A DNA stretch of 64,000 nucleotides from Byssothecium circinans (Eukaryota > Ascomycota > Dothideomycetes > Pleosporales > Massarinaceae). Shown here one piece after another: positions 52,466-64,000 of the stretch; position 1 is the first letter of the stretch; every line of letters starts with the position of its first letter. Where the stretch lies: the NCBI GenBank assembly GCA_010015675.1, contig ML976981.1, positions 534,504 through 598,503 on the forward strand. Direction: 5' to 3'. A program made the position numbers and the translations under genes. The notes beneath the pieces are model-generated. The model was given only the letters and a program-made list of their open reading frames with translations, was not told the DNA's origin and ran no database searches.

Positions 52466-53222
52466 TTAAGCATCCAGGTTTTCCTGCTCTTGGTATCGTC
52501 TCGGGAAGAAGTATGCGACCGAATACGCAGCGAAGGACGTGCAGGGCGGGATGACCGTGACGAGACCGCTTTGAAGAGAAGCGCGCTGTATAAGTGCGAC
52601 AGCTGACATGCAAGCGCTGGCTAACGCTATACTCAGGAATATGTATCTGTACTTGTAAGCCTTCTGACTTCAGCAAAGGAGTACAGGGTTCAAAAAGCTC
52701 ACAGTCGATGATTGTACACTCGTCGACACTGCATCATGATGTAAATCGAGGCGAAGAAAGACCACGCTCCAAAGACCCTGTAATGCAACATTTAGCTCCC
52801 ACTAGCCACTGCCGCCCAGATTGTTAAGACACGCACATCCACGAAACCCTTGGATCGATAGCCGAATCGTTTCGCATCATCAGCCACAGAATGCTCGTGA
52901 TACCCATGAGCGGTCCAAGGATGTTGCTCGAGACAGTGAACGCAATGCCTCCAATCAGAAGACAGAATCGGAAGAAGGTGCCTGAAGGGCGGGACCCGAA
53001 AGGTTGGTGTCCAATGGAGTGTTGTTCGTATATCGAGGGAAGTGCGAGTGCGTAAGCCTCGTCGTCCATGGCGGCCACTGGCTCAATGAATATTGAGGAC
53101 AGCAGCGCCACAAGCACCCATGTCGCACACGGAGGGAGAGCTCGGAGGTGAATAGGTAAAGAACGAGACGAAGTCACGTGGACCGCGATGTCCGAGCCAC
53201 TTCGCTCGAAGGTAACCTTCAT
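52466..53222 (-). CDS. Membrane protein, paralogue B
   Basis: Three exons (52837-53222, 52703-52777, 52466-52646; introns 59 and 56 nt) give 213 residues. Segments align with the 38770-39558 gene: LGPLMGITSILWLMMRNDS, then after the first splice VFGAWSFFASIYIMMQCRR, and after the second LYIFLSIALASAC and LVTVIPPCTSFAAYSVAYFF. Exons 2 and 3 have exactly the same lengths as in paralogue A (75 and 181 nt) and both introns keep phase 2. The first helix (TWVLVALLSSIFIEPVAAMD) and the N-terminal extension have diverged. The first donor is GTGCGT, a less common form. Intact frame and conserved splice sites argue for a functional gene. No known family recognised. Confidence 0.72.
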
Positions 53223-53892
53223 AGTCGTCGACGTCTTTTGCCTTTGGAAGAGGCGCAAAGAAACGCCTCAGGGTGGGTTCGAAGTGGTAGTGGGAAAGAG
53301 AGAAGTCCTAAAAAGATCAACGTGGGAAGCAACAGACTGCTTTGAACTTTGCTAAATTCATCTCCATTTCCCACCGAGACGTTCACGGTTTAGTACCTAC
53401 GTAACCTGCTCCGGTAGTTCGCAAATGGGCGGCTCCGCAGGCAAACTCTAGGCAACTACCATGGTAAGAATTGAGGCTGTGCAGGACTCCGCGCGATGTT
53501 TGATGCAGTGACCACGGACCGGTGAGAGGCGCTCACCCTGATTCGTCCAATTCATAGTAATGTGCAGCCGATATGCAATGTTTTCCAATCATGAAACTAT
53601 CTGAAGACTACAGGGGGTTGGCTAGATGAAGTCTAACCACGTGTGCTCTAAATTCTCCTATTATTATTGCAAAGTAAAGACATTTTAGAATCGCTAAAGA
53701 GATAGAGTCAGTGCTTCGACTCCAGCGACTTTGCATCCCTCCACGCCCTTAGAAAAAGCGGCAACGCGGCCGGCGAGTTACATAATGGGACTAAGCTCAC
53801 GATTGCGATTATATTTGTTAACTAATACCTAGGTAGCTATGTATATAGGATTAGATGTAATAACTATGTCACGTAATTGTATTTATTAAATT
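53223..53892. other. Intergenic, AT-rich toward the gap
   Basis: No gene seen. Composition falls from balanced near 53300 to strongly AT-rich after about 53800, leading into the minisatellite. Confidence 0.5.
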
Positions 53893-54121
53893 TATAAAAA
53901 AGATATAAAAAAGATATAAAAAAGATATAAAAAAGATATAAAAAAGATATAAAAAAGATATAAAGAAGAAAAGAAGAAGAAAAGAAGAAGAAAAGAAGAA
54001 GAAANNNNNNNNNNNNNNNNNNNNNNNNNNNNNNNNNNNNNNNNNNNNNNNNNNNNNNNNNNNNNNNNNNNNNNNNNNNAAGAAGAAAAGAAGAAGAAAA
54101 GAAGAAGAAAAGAAGAAGAAA
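53893..54121. repeat. 11-bp minisatellite with assembly gap
   Basis: Six units of TATAAAAAAGA (53893-53958), one hybrid unit TATAAAGAAGA (53959-53969), then units of AAAGAAGAAGA, all in one 11-base register. N residues fill 54005-54079 (75 bases), after which AAAGAAGAAGA units continue to about 54121. The register after the gap is shifted relative to that before it, so the gap length is probably only nominal. The open frame read across it (Leu/Phe/Ser only) is an artefact. Confidence 0.9.
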
Positions 54122-54343
54122 CAAAGAAAATCGTATGTAGCAGAATGTTACTTTAAATATTACATCTAGCAGGTAATTACTTTAACCATTGTATATAGTA
54201 GATAGATATTAATAGAATGCATTAAGGGAAAATGTGTATAAGAATAAACACCTTATTTACTCCCTTCCGCCTACCGTCCACCACCTTACAAATTCCTATT
54301 TAACAAACAACCTCCATCACCTCATCGCAGTCACCCACGGCAC

Positions 54344-56114
54344 TTACACACCCGCCTCCCGATGCGTCCTCTCCCACTTCTCCTCATACGCATGAAAAGT
54401 CTTCGTATCCATCACACTCGCCTCCCCAAAAACATCAATCCTCGTACTCGCAAACTTCCTCGCCGGCACGCCCTTCTCAAACAGCAAATCCAACTCCGCA
54501 AACGTCCTCCCCTGCGGCTCCGGCAGTCTAAAATACGTATACACGATACAAAAGAAGCAAATCGCCGCCCAGAAGAAGCCCGTTTTGTTCTTCCAGTTGA
54601 GTTCGCCGGGGTTAAGCATATACGGGGTGACGACATTACAAATGATGCCGACGATGTTGTACAGATTGCGGCCGAGGACTACGGTTTTGATCTGCAGACG
54701 GCGGGTCGAGAGCTCGGCGACGAGGGAGTAGCAGACGGTGCCGACGGTGAGCTGGTAGAACATGGCCCAGACAATCATCATGCAACCCGTCGCCATGGCG
54801 CCTTGCTGTCGATGCGACTCGGGGACTTTGTACAACATGCCCATGATGAAGAGCATGGTGCAGAGACCGCATAGCCCGCCGAGGTAGAGGGTTCGGCGCC
54901 CCAGACCGATCTTCATGAGGAACCAGGCGCCGAGGACGCCGGCCATGTTGATGCCGTATTGGCCCATTGCGAAGTCGTAGGATGTTGAGGCGGGGAGACC
55001 GGCTTGTTGGAGAAAGTACGAGGAGTAGCCCGAGAAGGCGTTGCCGCTTAGGTTCTGGATGGCCCAGGCCATGCACACGATTTCCGTCCTTCGCAAGTCT
55101 GTGCCCTTGAAGCAGTCGAAATAGCTAGCTCCACGCGTGATCTTTTCCTCGAGTGCGGTGGTATGGACCATCATGGCGACGGTCTCATCGGCGTCGAAGT
55201 TGGTTTCGCGGTCTAGGCTAGTGAGGCGAAGGAGTGATTTCTTTGCGGCATCAATACGACCGCGTCGAACAAGCCACCAGGGAGACTCTGGGGCGAGGTA
55301 GACTCCGATCATGAGCGGCACAGGCCACATCCACTGCAGGGCGTAGGGAATGCGGTAGGACCATTCGTCGTCGCGGGAGAGCATGGCACGGATGACGCCG
55401 ATACCGATGAGTTGGCCCAGACCCCAGCAGAAATTGACGTAGGTCGTTACTGTTTCTTCAGTCAGCTACCATGTATCATAGCCCTACAATTCCGATAAAG
55501 GAGGGGAAAGGGGAAAGCTCACAATATCCCCTCAACGCCACAGGACAAACCTCCGACGCGTAAGTAATCGTCAGAGTCTGAAAAACACCCCACGGAACAC
55601 CACAAAGAATCTCGGCAACCAGCAAATGCACCACCGTCTGCGCAGTGAAAAAGATTGCAGTGAAAGCAATAATCAGCATCAAACACGCCATCACCGTATA
55701 CCGATACCCATACCTCTCACTAACCCATCCATTGATCATCAGCCCAATGATCTCGCCCACGGTAACTCCATTCGACAAGCCAGCCTGCCACGGTGCCGAG
55801 ATCTCGTACGTGCCGTCAGGCAGTTGGGAGCCGTATTTCTTTTTGAACTCAGGGAAGCCGAAGAAGTTGGAGAGGAGGCAGACGTCGTAGCCTTCCATGG
55901 CAATGCAGGTACTGATCAAGAGAGACCAGCCCACGGCTTTGGGGTAGAGCTTGAGTCCTTGCCATAGGCTCATGGAGTGCTCATTTTCGGTAGCAAGGCG
56001 GGCATCGCTGACGACTTTGTCGGCGGCGAGTTTGGTTGCTGAAGAGTGATGGGGCTCGTCGTGCATGCCGACTACGGGCGCATCGGTGGCCTGTAGCTCC
56101 TTTACATCCGCCAT
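54344..56114 (-). CDS. MFS sugar transporter, maltose/alpha-glucoside type
   Basis: Two exons (55523-56114, 54344-55449; intron 73 nt) give 565 residues. It is a 12-helix proton-sugar symporter similar to yeast maltose and alpha-glucoside permeases. Marks: EGYDVCLLSNFFGFPEFKKK in helix 1, GWVSERYGYRYTVM in loop 2-3, the PESPWWLVRRGR motif after helix 6, and LPEPQGRTFAELDLLFEKGV at the C-terminus, typical of the sugar-porter family. The N-terminal 60 residues are hydrophilic with several Lys, as in permeases controlled by ubiquitin-driven endocytosis. The splice restores RGYLTTYVNFCWGLGQLIG. The substrate (maltose, other glucosides or oligosaccharides) cannot be fixed from the sequence. Confidence 0.88.
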
Positions 56115-56615
56115 ATCTGCTATTCCCTTCTCTTTATTTTCTAGTCACGATGTTTTGCTCCTTTGAGGGCAATTGTGGGGATCGTAGACCGAGAGCCCGG
56201 TGTGTGGGGAGTGGAAAAAGGTCAGAACAGGGCTCAGTCCTTTAAGCATCGCGTCGAAACTTTTCTGCGGGGAAAGCGGTCAACTAGTGGCTGCAAGTCT
56301 GCTAGGGTCTCGTGGACGGTGAAACAATGTCGAGTTGGGGAAGTTTGTCTCTGCGTTCGCTCCCATTGGCCAATTGTGCGAGTTGCTGTTGTTACCTCCC
56401 GCTTCAGGTTAAAAGGCAGATGCGATCGTCGTATATGGTCACGTGCTTGTTCGGCGACGGCTCGGCGAGGTAACATTTGGAGTTCTGGACCCCTATGTGC
56501 CGAGTCTGGATATATGCTGTCTAGGCCGAGGAGAGCTTGTGGTTGTGAAGGGTAAAATGACTTGTGTTATACAAAGTGGTCTTGCAGCTCATACACGATG
56601 GATAGTACTTCATAC
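56115..56615. other. Intergenic, promoter of sugar transporter
   Basis: 500 bp between two tandem minus-strand genes. Overlapping + frames have no motif. A GCGGGG word near 56268 resembles carbon-catabolite repressor sites, which by itself is weak evidence. Confidence 0.35.
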
Positions 56616-57638
56616 CTATGTCTCCCCACCCTCCCTCTCCGCCTCATTTGCCCTCGTCTTCTTCGCCCTCTCCTCCGCCGCCCTTGCCAGAATCTCCCTC
56701 CGACTCAGATTCCCCGCTGACACACTCCCACCACTCGCACTACTCACCACCGTCTCACCACCTCCCCCACCAAGCACAAACTCGCCGCCCGTCCACCCAC
56801 CATGATCAAACGTCTCCTCCTCATAGTCCGCATACTCCTCATTCCCCACCATATGTCCTCCGCTCCTCCAGTCATCCCTATCCACCTCCCTTTCAATCTG
56901 TTTACACAAGTCCCAAAAGTTGCGATCATGCGGGCCCCACACATTATGCGCAAGTTCATGACACAACGTCTTCCTTATAGTTTTGTAGTCTCTGTACCCA
57001 TCGTACGCATCTGTTCTAAGACGCAGTTCAATGACCTCGCCGCGGTTACGATTGAGGCCCAAGGTGCGGCTCTCGTGTGTGGTGTGCATGGCAGGATCCA
57101 TTTCGGTGAGCAAGGGGACGCTGAATTTATGTGTGCGCATTGCGGCTTTGATGCCGGCGTCATCTCGTAATCGCTCGAGGAACTTGAGACTGCGGTCCGG
57201 GTTCGGAAGGTATGGTAGCGGTCGTAGCGTTTGGAATGTGTACTGCGCTTCCTCTTGGACTTTTTTCCAATCCCTGTTCCGCGCCGGCATCGCTGCCTTT
57301 ATGGGTCCTGGTCGTCGGGGCGCGGATGCAGCGGATATTGAAGCGTTGAGGGAGGAGAGCTCGGCAGATGTACTGCCCATGAGCGTAATCTTCTTGCCGA
57401 CGAGAGACGAGAGCGCGAGGGTGGCGTCTTTGAACGGTGGTTTGAGGAGACCGACCTTAGGGTTTACGAGGAACTTTTGGTTCGCTGGCGGTATTGAGAG
57501 GGAGGATGCGACGCGCTCCGAGAGATCTGATATTGTGGCATCTTGAGCGAAACTGAGGGTGTGCGGTTTACCGTGGTGGGTGAGGGTGATTTCGAGTTCG
57601 GAAACAGGCGTGTGTGGTGATTCGTTTGCTGATGCCAT
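56616..57638 (-). CDS. Ubiquitin-like/WLM metalloprotease
   Basis: Single exon, 340 residues from the ATG at 57638. Residues 15-90 form a ubiquitin-like domain (SELEITLTHHGKPHTLSF ... LVGKKITLMGS). The WLM (Wss1-like) protease domain covers about 115-330; its zinc site is H227-E-L-A-H231 with H237 in LCHELAHNVWGPHDRNFW. Wss1-like proteases cut proteins cross-linked to DNA or SUMO/ubiquitin-modified proteins; the fusion with a Ub-like domain is the form known in fission yeast and filamentous fungi and may act in ubiquitin- or proteasome-linked clearance. The C-terminus is Gly-rich, then Arg/Glu-rich helical. All three zinc ligands and the catalytic Glu are present. Confidence 0.9.
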   Translation of the reverse strand: MASANESPHTPVSELEITLTHHGKPHTLSFAQDATISDLSERVASSLSIPPANQKFLVNPKVGLLKPPFKDATLALSSLVGKKITLMGSTSAELSSLNASISAASAPRRPGPIKAAMPARNRDWKKVQEEAQYTFQTLRPLPYLPNPDRSLKFLERLRDDAGIKAAMRTHKFSVPLLTEMDPAMHTTHESRTLGLNRNRGEVIELRLRTDAYDGYRDYKTIRKTLCHELAHNVWGPHDRNFWDLCKQIEREVDRDDWRSGGHMVGNEEYADYEEETFDHGGWTGGEFVLGGGGGETVVSSASGGSVSAGNLSRREILARAAEERAKKTRANEAEREGGET

Positions 57639-58210
57639 CTTTTTGGGAATCTGTGAGCGGTAAGTGAAGAGGATGGTTAGTAGAGAGATCAAGGTGGCGC
57701 TGTGTAGACTAGTGGAGTTGCTGATGTATTGTCTGATTGTCTCGAGTGACGTTCGCCAGGCTTCCACGCCCGTCCACAATCGCCGCAGGAATTTGTAATC
57801 GCGCTAAACACTCACACGCACCACCATTCATCCTATCTCTCACTAAATTTATCCCTAACGACGGAGTTAACGTATCACAAACAGAGGAAAGTTGTTCACA
57901 AAAATAATTTGATCTTCTATAATTAGCTCATATATGCAATGAATGTACCCCATATCCAACCTCACCGCTCCCCACTCTCGAAAAATGACCTCAAAAGCCC
58001 AACGGCTACGCGCCGGGTATCAATGCTCGCATCCAATCCAAATGCTATGCCCAAAAGAGCCTGCTTTTCACCTCGAAACTTTCGAGAACGCAGTTTTCCA
58101 CTGACCATGAACCAGACCGATGCGCCGTGTAAATGCATGATGCTCAATGCTGTATGCCCAACCAAGTCGCCATGCAGTAGACAGAAGAGAAGGAAAAAGG
58201 GTCATGCCCA
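57639..58210. other. Intergenic, no gene seen
   Basis: Promoter of the WLM gene and 3' region of the LicD-like gene (both minus strand). AT-rich near 57840-57930. No coding feature. Confidence 0.45.
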
Positions 58211-59397
58211 CTAGGCCCCCATCATAATGTTGTTCAATTCCTCCTCTTGCGCAGCCTTCTTCTTCAGCTCTTCCTCTTCCATCTTTCTTACAATGTCGTC
58301 TTGCCTGCGTTGCTCCTCTTCTTGCCTGCGGCCCTCTTCTTCTTGCTTGCGTTTTTCAGCCTCTTTGCGGTCTTGCTCGATCTGCCAAGGTGTCTTCTCC
58401 CAGAGCTTTTGCTGCGGGCTCCATACGTGACTACGATATGTTAGAGTAGGTTTGGCTGAGGGAGAGGGACAACGGCATACCCTTGAAACTCAGTGACGAC
58501 AAGCGCCTTCTCCTCATACTCTTGGACCAAGATCTTGTCGTACGAGTAAGGTACCTTTGCAACGACGCCTTCAAACATTGTCTCGCGCATCGGATACAGG
58601 TCGGAGGTCGCGTAGCGGTGGTAGTTTTTGCAGACCCATTCCCCGGGGTTCGTATCAGGATGCGTCTCGCTGAGGCCGGTGATGTCGACGAACAGGCCGT
58701 TGCTAACATCTATCCACCTTGCATCGATGACATTCATGCCGTCACCTCGCTCTCGCTCGATGATCATAGGATTGATGTCTAGGAGGTATTCGCGCTCCGG
58801 CTTGCCGTCGCCTGGGTTGTATTTGTATCGTGTTTGGTTGTACCTTTCGCCCATGTATGCGAGTGTGGAGCCTGACACTTGGGTATCGAGGTCCCAGTCC
58901 CATGGTAACCGCTACAATCAAACGTTAGCGTGGGGCTGACAGCAATAGTGTGTGCAATCTACCTTTCCATTCCACCACCAGCCAAGCAATGTTCCATGTG
59001 CTATCCATGTGTCGAGGTTGTGATCGCGGAACCAACCGAGGTATGCGCGGATCATGTGGAGTTGGGTTTCCGTTCGCTCTTCGTCGGAAACGATGTTGCG
59101 GAAGTATCGAGCATCGTAGTGGCCCATGACATCGCCATCTCTGCAAATAGATTAGCATATCGACACCTCAGTTGGAAAGGCCCCTTGAAGGCGACCCAGG
59201 CACTCGGTGGCGGATGCTCGGATTCAATAGACGTACCCAGGCTCGTGGAAGTATTTCAGTCTCTGCTGCTCCTCCGGTGTCAACTTCTTTTCCTCCGCCC
59301 CGACATCTTCACGCTTCTCTCTCCGAATCGGCGTTGCAACAGTCGAACCTAGAAGAAATGCCCAAGCAACGGCCGCCACATATGTGGAAAAGCGCAT
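58211..59397 (-). CDS. LicD / Mnn4-like phosphotransfer protein
   Basis: Four exons (59237-59397, 58963-59140, 58481-58911, 58211-58430; introns 96, 51 and 50 nt) give 329 residues. It begins with a signal peptide or anchor (MRFSTYVAAVAWAFLLGSTV). The LicD core is plain after splicing: WIAHGTLLGWWWNGK|RLPWDWDLDTQVS, where HGTLLG and the D-x-D-x-D of WDWDLD form the nucleotide/metal site. Proteins of this kind move phosphate-linked groups onto glycans; fungal Mnn4 is needed for mannosyl-phosphate on N- and O-glycans, so a Golgi role is expected. The C-terminal 60 residues are a charged coiled coil of Lys/Glu/Gln repeats (RKQEEEGRRQEEEQRRQ), as in Mnn4. All three junctions fall in conserved sequence, and the gene is intact. 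Confidence 0.87.
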
Positions 59398-60709
59398 GTC
59401 CGGAATCAGCGGCGCGGAGGTAGCGACAATCTGCAACTTCGATGAAAGGAGACGCCGGCAATATGAATATTGTGCTGAGCCTGGCGTTCAAACAGTCGAT
59501 ATAGTACAGTAGTTACACTGACTCTCCGTCCGAATGATGCTGGAGAGTAGGAATGCAGAGGTCTGAGACGGTTTTTATTCGGCCGATGTCTTCTCTCCTA
59601 ATCGGAAGGTGCCTCCAATAACTGTCGCGCGCGCCATGTACTGGCTACAACGAAAACGATAGGAGATACTGACGTAGGGAAGCGACGGATAACGGTGCCG
59701 GAGGCCCTTGAGAGGAGTAGAGGGGAGCAAGTATTTATCCTAGCAAACACACCAGTCGAAAATCTGATCCTCAGGCGGGAAGGCTTGAATCTTGATAGCG
59801 GGCGTGGCATCTTTAAACGTCAGATCCTTCAGTACGTCAATGTTCGTCCCATGCATCGCCGGTCGGACCGCAGTGGGGACTGGCAGATATTGGCGCCACA
59901 CCTTGCGCCTCCGCAACGCTCCAATTGCGGCAAGCGGTCGTGTGCAGTCGGATAGGCGCTTGGGACGAGCCGTTGCATCCGAGCCGCGCCGAGGTGGCTC
60001 TTCTGCTCTGCCATTTTACGCGCGGCCTGGGGTATTTTTCATGTGCCATGTCTCGCTGCTGGAAGTGGAGAGGATCCGCGCCATCAGCCTCCAAATCAAT
60101 ATCGATCTGCATCGGCCAAGATGTATCAACATTCAGGCTGGCTGGGCGTGCGTGAAAGACACCGCGGCTGCTTTGTCGCAGGAGAAAGGAGGTAGTATCG
60201 TGCAACGGCGCACCGTCGACCAGGTTTCCAAGGTTCTAAGAATTCCGAGGATGAGGGATGCCTCCACATACTGCAATCAAGGGAGATGGAGACCACATGC
60301 TCTAGTTTGATGAGACGGATTATTTCGATGGGGCACTCGATTTGATGCGAGGTGACAGCTGAGAATGACTAAGTACACGACTGCAAATGTAGGATGCACG
60401 GGTGTTCACAGGAGGGAATCATTATTTGTGTCAACGTACGTTCCACAGTCCAAGTCACACCATGCGCAGGAACAGGCGCCTGCAACAGTACAGAAGGAGT
60501 GCGCCGTCCTATCTGAAAGGAGCGTGTTAAGTGTTTCAATCGACTCAAATCGATACCTCACCACTGTGAAAAGGTTACAGCCAAGAGGAATTCTTCCAGG
60601 ATGCCACAATTGATGTTTTAATAAGCGGACAATGTATTTTTTACAAGCTTTTCCAAGTCCACAAGCACTGCCATAACTCGACGCCGACCAAAGAGTGGGT
60701 ATAATGCAC
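59398..60709. other. Intergenic, no gene seen
   Basis: 1.3 kb between the LicD-like gene's 5' end and the RVB2 3' end. The longest frame (+, 59792-60310) has no ATG start and no motif; overlapping minus frames are equally unsupported. Confidence 0.5.
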
Positions 60710-62222
<1,513 letters not shown>

Positions 62223-62572
62223 CGTGACGGCAACAGGCGGAGATGAATGGGTGGATGTGGTAAGGGCGACTTCCTTCCCAGGCCGGTGACGGTGACAGCG
62301 AAAGTTCGCGATGCACGTCGATCTGTCGCTCGTGTGACACCGCTAAGCCTATTCTAGAGATAGCGCGACGTTAGCGCGTTGAGGGGCGTCACGACAAACG
62401 GCTGCGGCGAATAAACAGCTCCTGTCCGGTCTGTGCCCACCTATAAAGTTGCGCTCACTGCACATTTTCTCTCCCTACGCGCCCTCACCTCCCACATCCC
62501 TTCTTTGCTGCCTTCACTGTACTGTCCTTCGATCCGGCGAGGGCAGCAGCGGCAGCGCCTTTCTTCGCAGGA
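62223..62572. promoter_or_regulatory. Divergent promoter, RVB2 / coiled-coil gene
   Basis: 350 bp between divergent starts. It is C/T-rich on the + side from about 62440, which suits the leader of the + gene. No TATA box is evident. Confidence 0.45.
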
Positions 62573-64000
62573 ATGGCTGGCCGTCCTCCATTCCCAAAGC
62601 TTCCAGCATCCACAAGCTCGGCCAAAGCCCCGGTACATAATTCAGGCGGCAATCGCGTCTCTTCGGCTCCTAGGTATGTTGGTTGCCACCCAAACATCAC
62701 ACTCGGCCGTGCCTCCGATCCTTGCGCGCAACCCGTTGATGTAGGGATAATGCAAGACACAGTACTATATTCGCATCACTTGGTCGCAGCAATGGTACTC
62801 CATACAGAGGACAGGAAAACACGACTAACAACTAACCATTAGTCCTTCAAACACCACCGTTCGGCCCCCGCCAGCTTCAGACCAACTCAACACCAGGAAG
62901 CGGCACCTCGGGCCATGGTCTCCAGGAGAGAGCCCTCCCGAAAAGAGAGTTCGGTCTGCGAACATGGATAAGGTGAGTCGTAACGGACTATGGAGAGCTG
63001 CGGATTGACCCTAATGGCTCTTAGTACGCTACCCCAGGAAGCCCAACAAAGCCATTCAGTCCACCCCCTTCGAGGCATAACTCTATTGCTGGAATGAATG
63101 TCCTAGTTCCTACCGGACCTGCACCAAAGACTAAGGATGGACGAGTAATTGACCAATATAGGCCCGTAAAAGATAAGGACACTCGTCGAGAATCCATAGA
63201 CCGGAGAGTAGCACTAGCAACGGCGCCAAAGACCTTCAATAGCGGAGCAAGTCCATCGCATCAGACGGACTCGCCACTTTCATTGCACAATGGGGAGTCG
63301 GGACATATTGGTAGTGGTAGCTCCACTCCGTTACATGCGGTTCCTATAGCGCCTTCAATATACTCCACCAACGGCCTCGGCAACGCCACATTATCTGTCC
63401 AGCAGATGGCAAATGTGATAAACCAGCTCAATGCAGAAAAGTATAAGTCTCATATCGTTCACGCTGAGCAACTCGAAGGCTGCACATCAGGAACCATCAA
63501 CTCTTTGCGTACTATCAAGGCCAGGAAACGCGCGCAGGTCTTGGCCGAGGCAGAGAGGACTGGAAAGTGTTGTGGCGATCTCGTCACAATGCCTGTTTCC
63601 GGACTGGCACCTGGATCCTTGGATAAAACTCATGTGACACCTGACCCTCCAGGCCACGAAATGCAGTCCGCTCGCGGTCGAGCAGAAATCAAAGCTCTAC
63701 AGGTTGAGGTTAAGAACATGGTAAAGGACCGGAAATCGTTGGAAGACCGCATTGAAGTATTGGAAACATTGCTCGGATCTGGAAGTCCCGAACAGCCGAA
63801 GCTGCTGTCGAAAATTCCTGAGCAGATCAGCACCATGGAAACGTGGCGGAAATCGCAGTCGGACGAAGTACAAGCTGTGTCTGCGTCATTAAAGTCTTTG
63901 CAAGCAACAATGGACAACCTCAAGAACTGGGGAGGGTCGCATCCGGGACCGGTCACGCAAGAACATATGCAGAGCTTCATCACGGAGCGCACAAAGGCAA
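62573..64000 (+). CDS. Coiled-coil protein, cut by window edge
   Basis: Partial gene: exons 62573-62673, 62843-62972 and 63025 to beyond 64000 (introns 169 and 52 nt). The 402 visible residues begin with a disordered Ser/Pro-rich part (MAGRPPFPKLPASTSSAKAP, then SPGESPPEKRVRSANMDKYA, which contains a nuclear-type basic motif), continue with FSPPPSRHNSIAGMN, and from about residue 240 become helical with heptad character (IKALQVEVKNMVKDRKSLED, then RIEVLETLLGSGSPEQPKLL). Both splices leave one open frame. CDK-type S/T-P sites are frequent in the first half. I do not recognise the family. The 3' end lies outside the window. Confidence 0.65.

Noticed and set aside
53864..54124. Open frame of Leu/Phe/Ser across the N gap
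   Set aside because: It is the translation of an 11-bp minisatellite and unknown bases.
24783..56114. Possible biosynthetic gene cluster
   Set aside because: No polyketide synthase, peptide synthetase, terpene cyclase or clustered tailoring enzymes are present.
59792..60310. 172-codon + frame between LicD-like and RVB2 genes
   Set aside because: No ATG start, no motif, overlaps equally long minus frames.

Overview
The window is eukaryotic nuclear DNA from a filamentous ascomycete (Pezizomycotina; a Dothideomycete-like relative is my best guess, by inference). The basis is split genes with introns mostly of 46-76 nt, usual GTRNGY donors and CTRAY-type branch sites 10-30 nt before the acceptor, C-rich third codon positions, and families typical of such fungi: Zn2Cys6 factor, TSC2, GYP7, MSO1, WLM protease, LtrA-like membrane protein, LicD/Mnn4-like protein, tannase/feruloyl esterase and PL26-type rhamnogalacturonan lyase. 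There are about 29 coding genes, two or three broken ones, one assembly gap (75 N) inside a minisatellite, and no rRNA, tRNA or CRISPR that I could support.

Layout. 0-3.4 kb: repeat-bearing flank, a Zn2Cys6-ankyrin gene (-) and a small membrane protein (+). 3.9-12.2 kb: TSC2 (-) and exportin CSE1 (+), divergent from one short intergenic stretch. 13-23 kb: a run of + genes (DUF7730-like protein, AlaX-type tRNA editing protein, Sec1-binding Mso1 homologue, Rab GAP Gyp7, an unrecognised 616-aa protein). 23-24.8 kb: gene-free, low complexity. 24.8-30.1 kb: secreted rhamnogalacturonan lyase, a Cys/His-rich miniprotein, an unrecognised protein. 31.1-33.7 kb: Sld7-like replication factor and an SMP-domain miniprotein (-). 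34-38.1 kb: a decayed region with two broken genes and a truncated kinase-like gene joined to a hydrophobic tail. 38.8-48 kb: a new four-helix-type membrane protein, dolichyl-diphosphatase, RBR ubiquitin ligase, LtrA-like protein, BTB protein. 48.3-56.1 kb: two MFS transporters, a feruloyl esterase/tannase-like protein, a second copy of the membrane protein seen at 38.8 kb, and the gap. 56.6-64 kb: WLM metalloprotease, LicD/Mnn4-like protein, RVB2, and a coiled-coil gene cut by the right edge.

How genes relate. Eukaryotes do not use operons and I see no biosynthetic cluster. There are loose themes: nutrient and GTPase signalling (TSC2, GYP7), nuclear transport (CSE1), replication and chromatin (Sld7-like, RVB2), glycosylation (CAX4, LicD-like), ubiquitin (RBR ligase, BTB, WLM), and plant polymer use (rhamnogalacturonan lyase, feruloyl esterase, sugar transporter). 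The best novelty candidates are the paralogous membrane-protein pair with exactly conserved exon lengths, the kinase-loop/membrane fusion, the AlaX gene with a basic N-terminal extension and an abutting 4-codon uORF, and a recurrent C-to-T (CpA to TpA) asymmetry in repeats and broken genes that looks like repeat-induced point mutation.
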